NCBI GenBank assembly: GCA_946478235.1
Contig: CAMLBF010000009.1
Location: 18,607-82,606, forward strand
DNA from: an uncultured Bartonella sp.
GTDB taxonomy: Bacteria; Pseudomonadota; Alphaproteobacteria; Rhizobiales; Rhizobiaceae
DNA: 64,000 nt
Reading direction: 5' to 3'
Below the pieces are notes generated by a model. The model was given only the letters and a program-made list of their open reading frames with translations, was not told the DNA's origin and did no database searches. A program made the translations under genes and the position numbers. This document shows, piece by piece, positions 62,840-64,000 of this stretch. How positions within the stretch are numbered: position 1 is the first letter of the stretch; every line of letters begins with the position of its first letter.

Positions 62840-64000
<1,161 letters not shown>

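Overview
This window is one side-to-side view of the replication-origin region of an AT-rich alphaproteobacterial chromosome. The gene content and order (hemW-rdgB-rph / hrcA ... grpE; argH-lptM-lysA-TIGR02302; dnaQ-coaE-aroE-maf-ppsR / hemE-hemJ-rho-mnmE-mnmG-rsmG-parA-parB; ftsY-yciB) is that of the Hyphomicrobiales (Rhizobiales). The low GC by eye, compact operons and small regulator set suggest a host-associated lineage near Bartonella or a similar insect-gut relative. That placement is inference; no 16S rRNA gene is present. Unlike blood-borne Bartonella as I remember them, this genome keeps heme synthesis genes (hemC, hemE, hemJ, hemW) and complete-looking steps of arginine, lysine, cysteine and aromatic amino-acid synthesis. 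Layout: 0-7.7 kb holds hemW (cut by the left edge), rdgB, rph, then hrcA and grpE separated by about 4.2 kb containing a nitrate/sulfonate/HMP-type ABC importer and a hydroxymethylbilane synthase. 7.7-12.8 kb holds a palindromic 26-bp tandem repeat, a SPOR-domain D,D-carboxypeptidase, an orphan structured RNA candidate, a tRNA-Arg(CCU) gene split by a group I intron, and aroB-aroK. 12.8-23 kb holds xerD, accA, a DUF4145 islet flanked by parS-like sites, an L,D-transpeptidase, CenR-type and cyclic-nucleotide-type regulators, a methyltransferase with a 370-bp tandem duplication of its 3' end, cysK and a DUF305 protein. 23-39 kb holds the TIGR02302-lysA-lptM-argH operon, tlpA, yaiI, yihY, a cobalamin adenosyltransferase, transporters, oxidoreductases and argG. 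39-47.5 kb holds polA with a likely multi-hairpin sRNA in its upstream gap, and an amino-acid ABC system with a fused permease-ATPase, its GntR regulator and a DUF1989 protein. 47.5-60.6 kb is the origin region: genes point away from a roughly 0.4-kb gap between ppsR (minus) and hemE (plus) that carries DnaA-box-like sequences, five GANTC sites and a perfect CtrA-type TTAA-N7-TTAA box. parAB and most parS sites lie to the right. 60.9-64 kb holds gloB, yciB and ftsY (cut by the right edge). How the parts work together: the origin, ParA/ParB, seven parS-like sites, CtrA/CcrM-type sequences, CenR, L,D-transpeptidase and D,D-carboxypeptidase form the core cell-cycle, segregation and polar-envelope set. 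The accessory content is limited to two ABC transporter loci, the DUF4145 islet and several non-coding elements; the latter (group I intron, C-rich-loop sRNA, orphan structured RNA, tandem palindromes) are the most unusual parts of the window.
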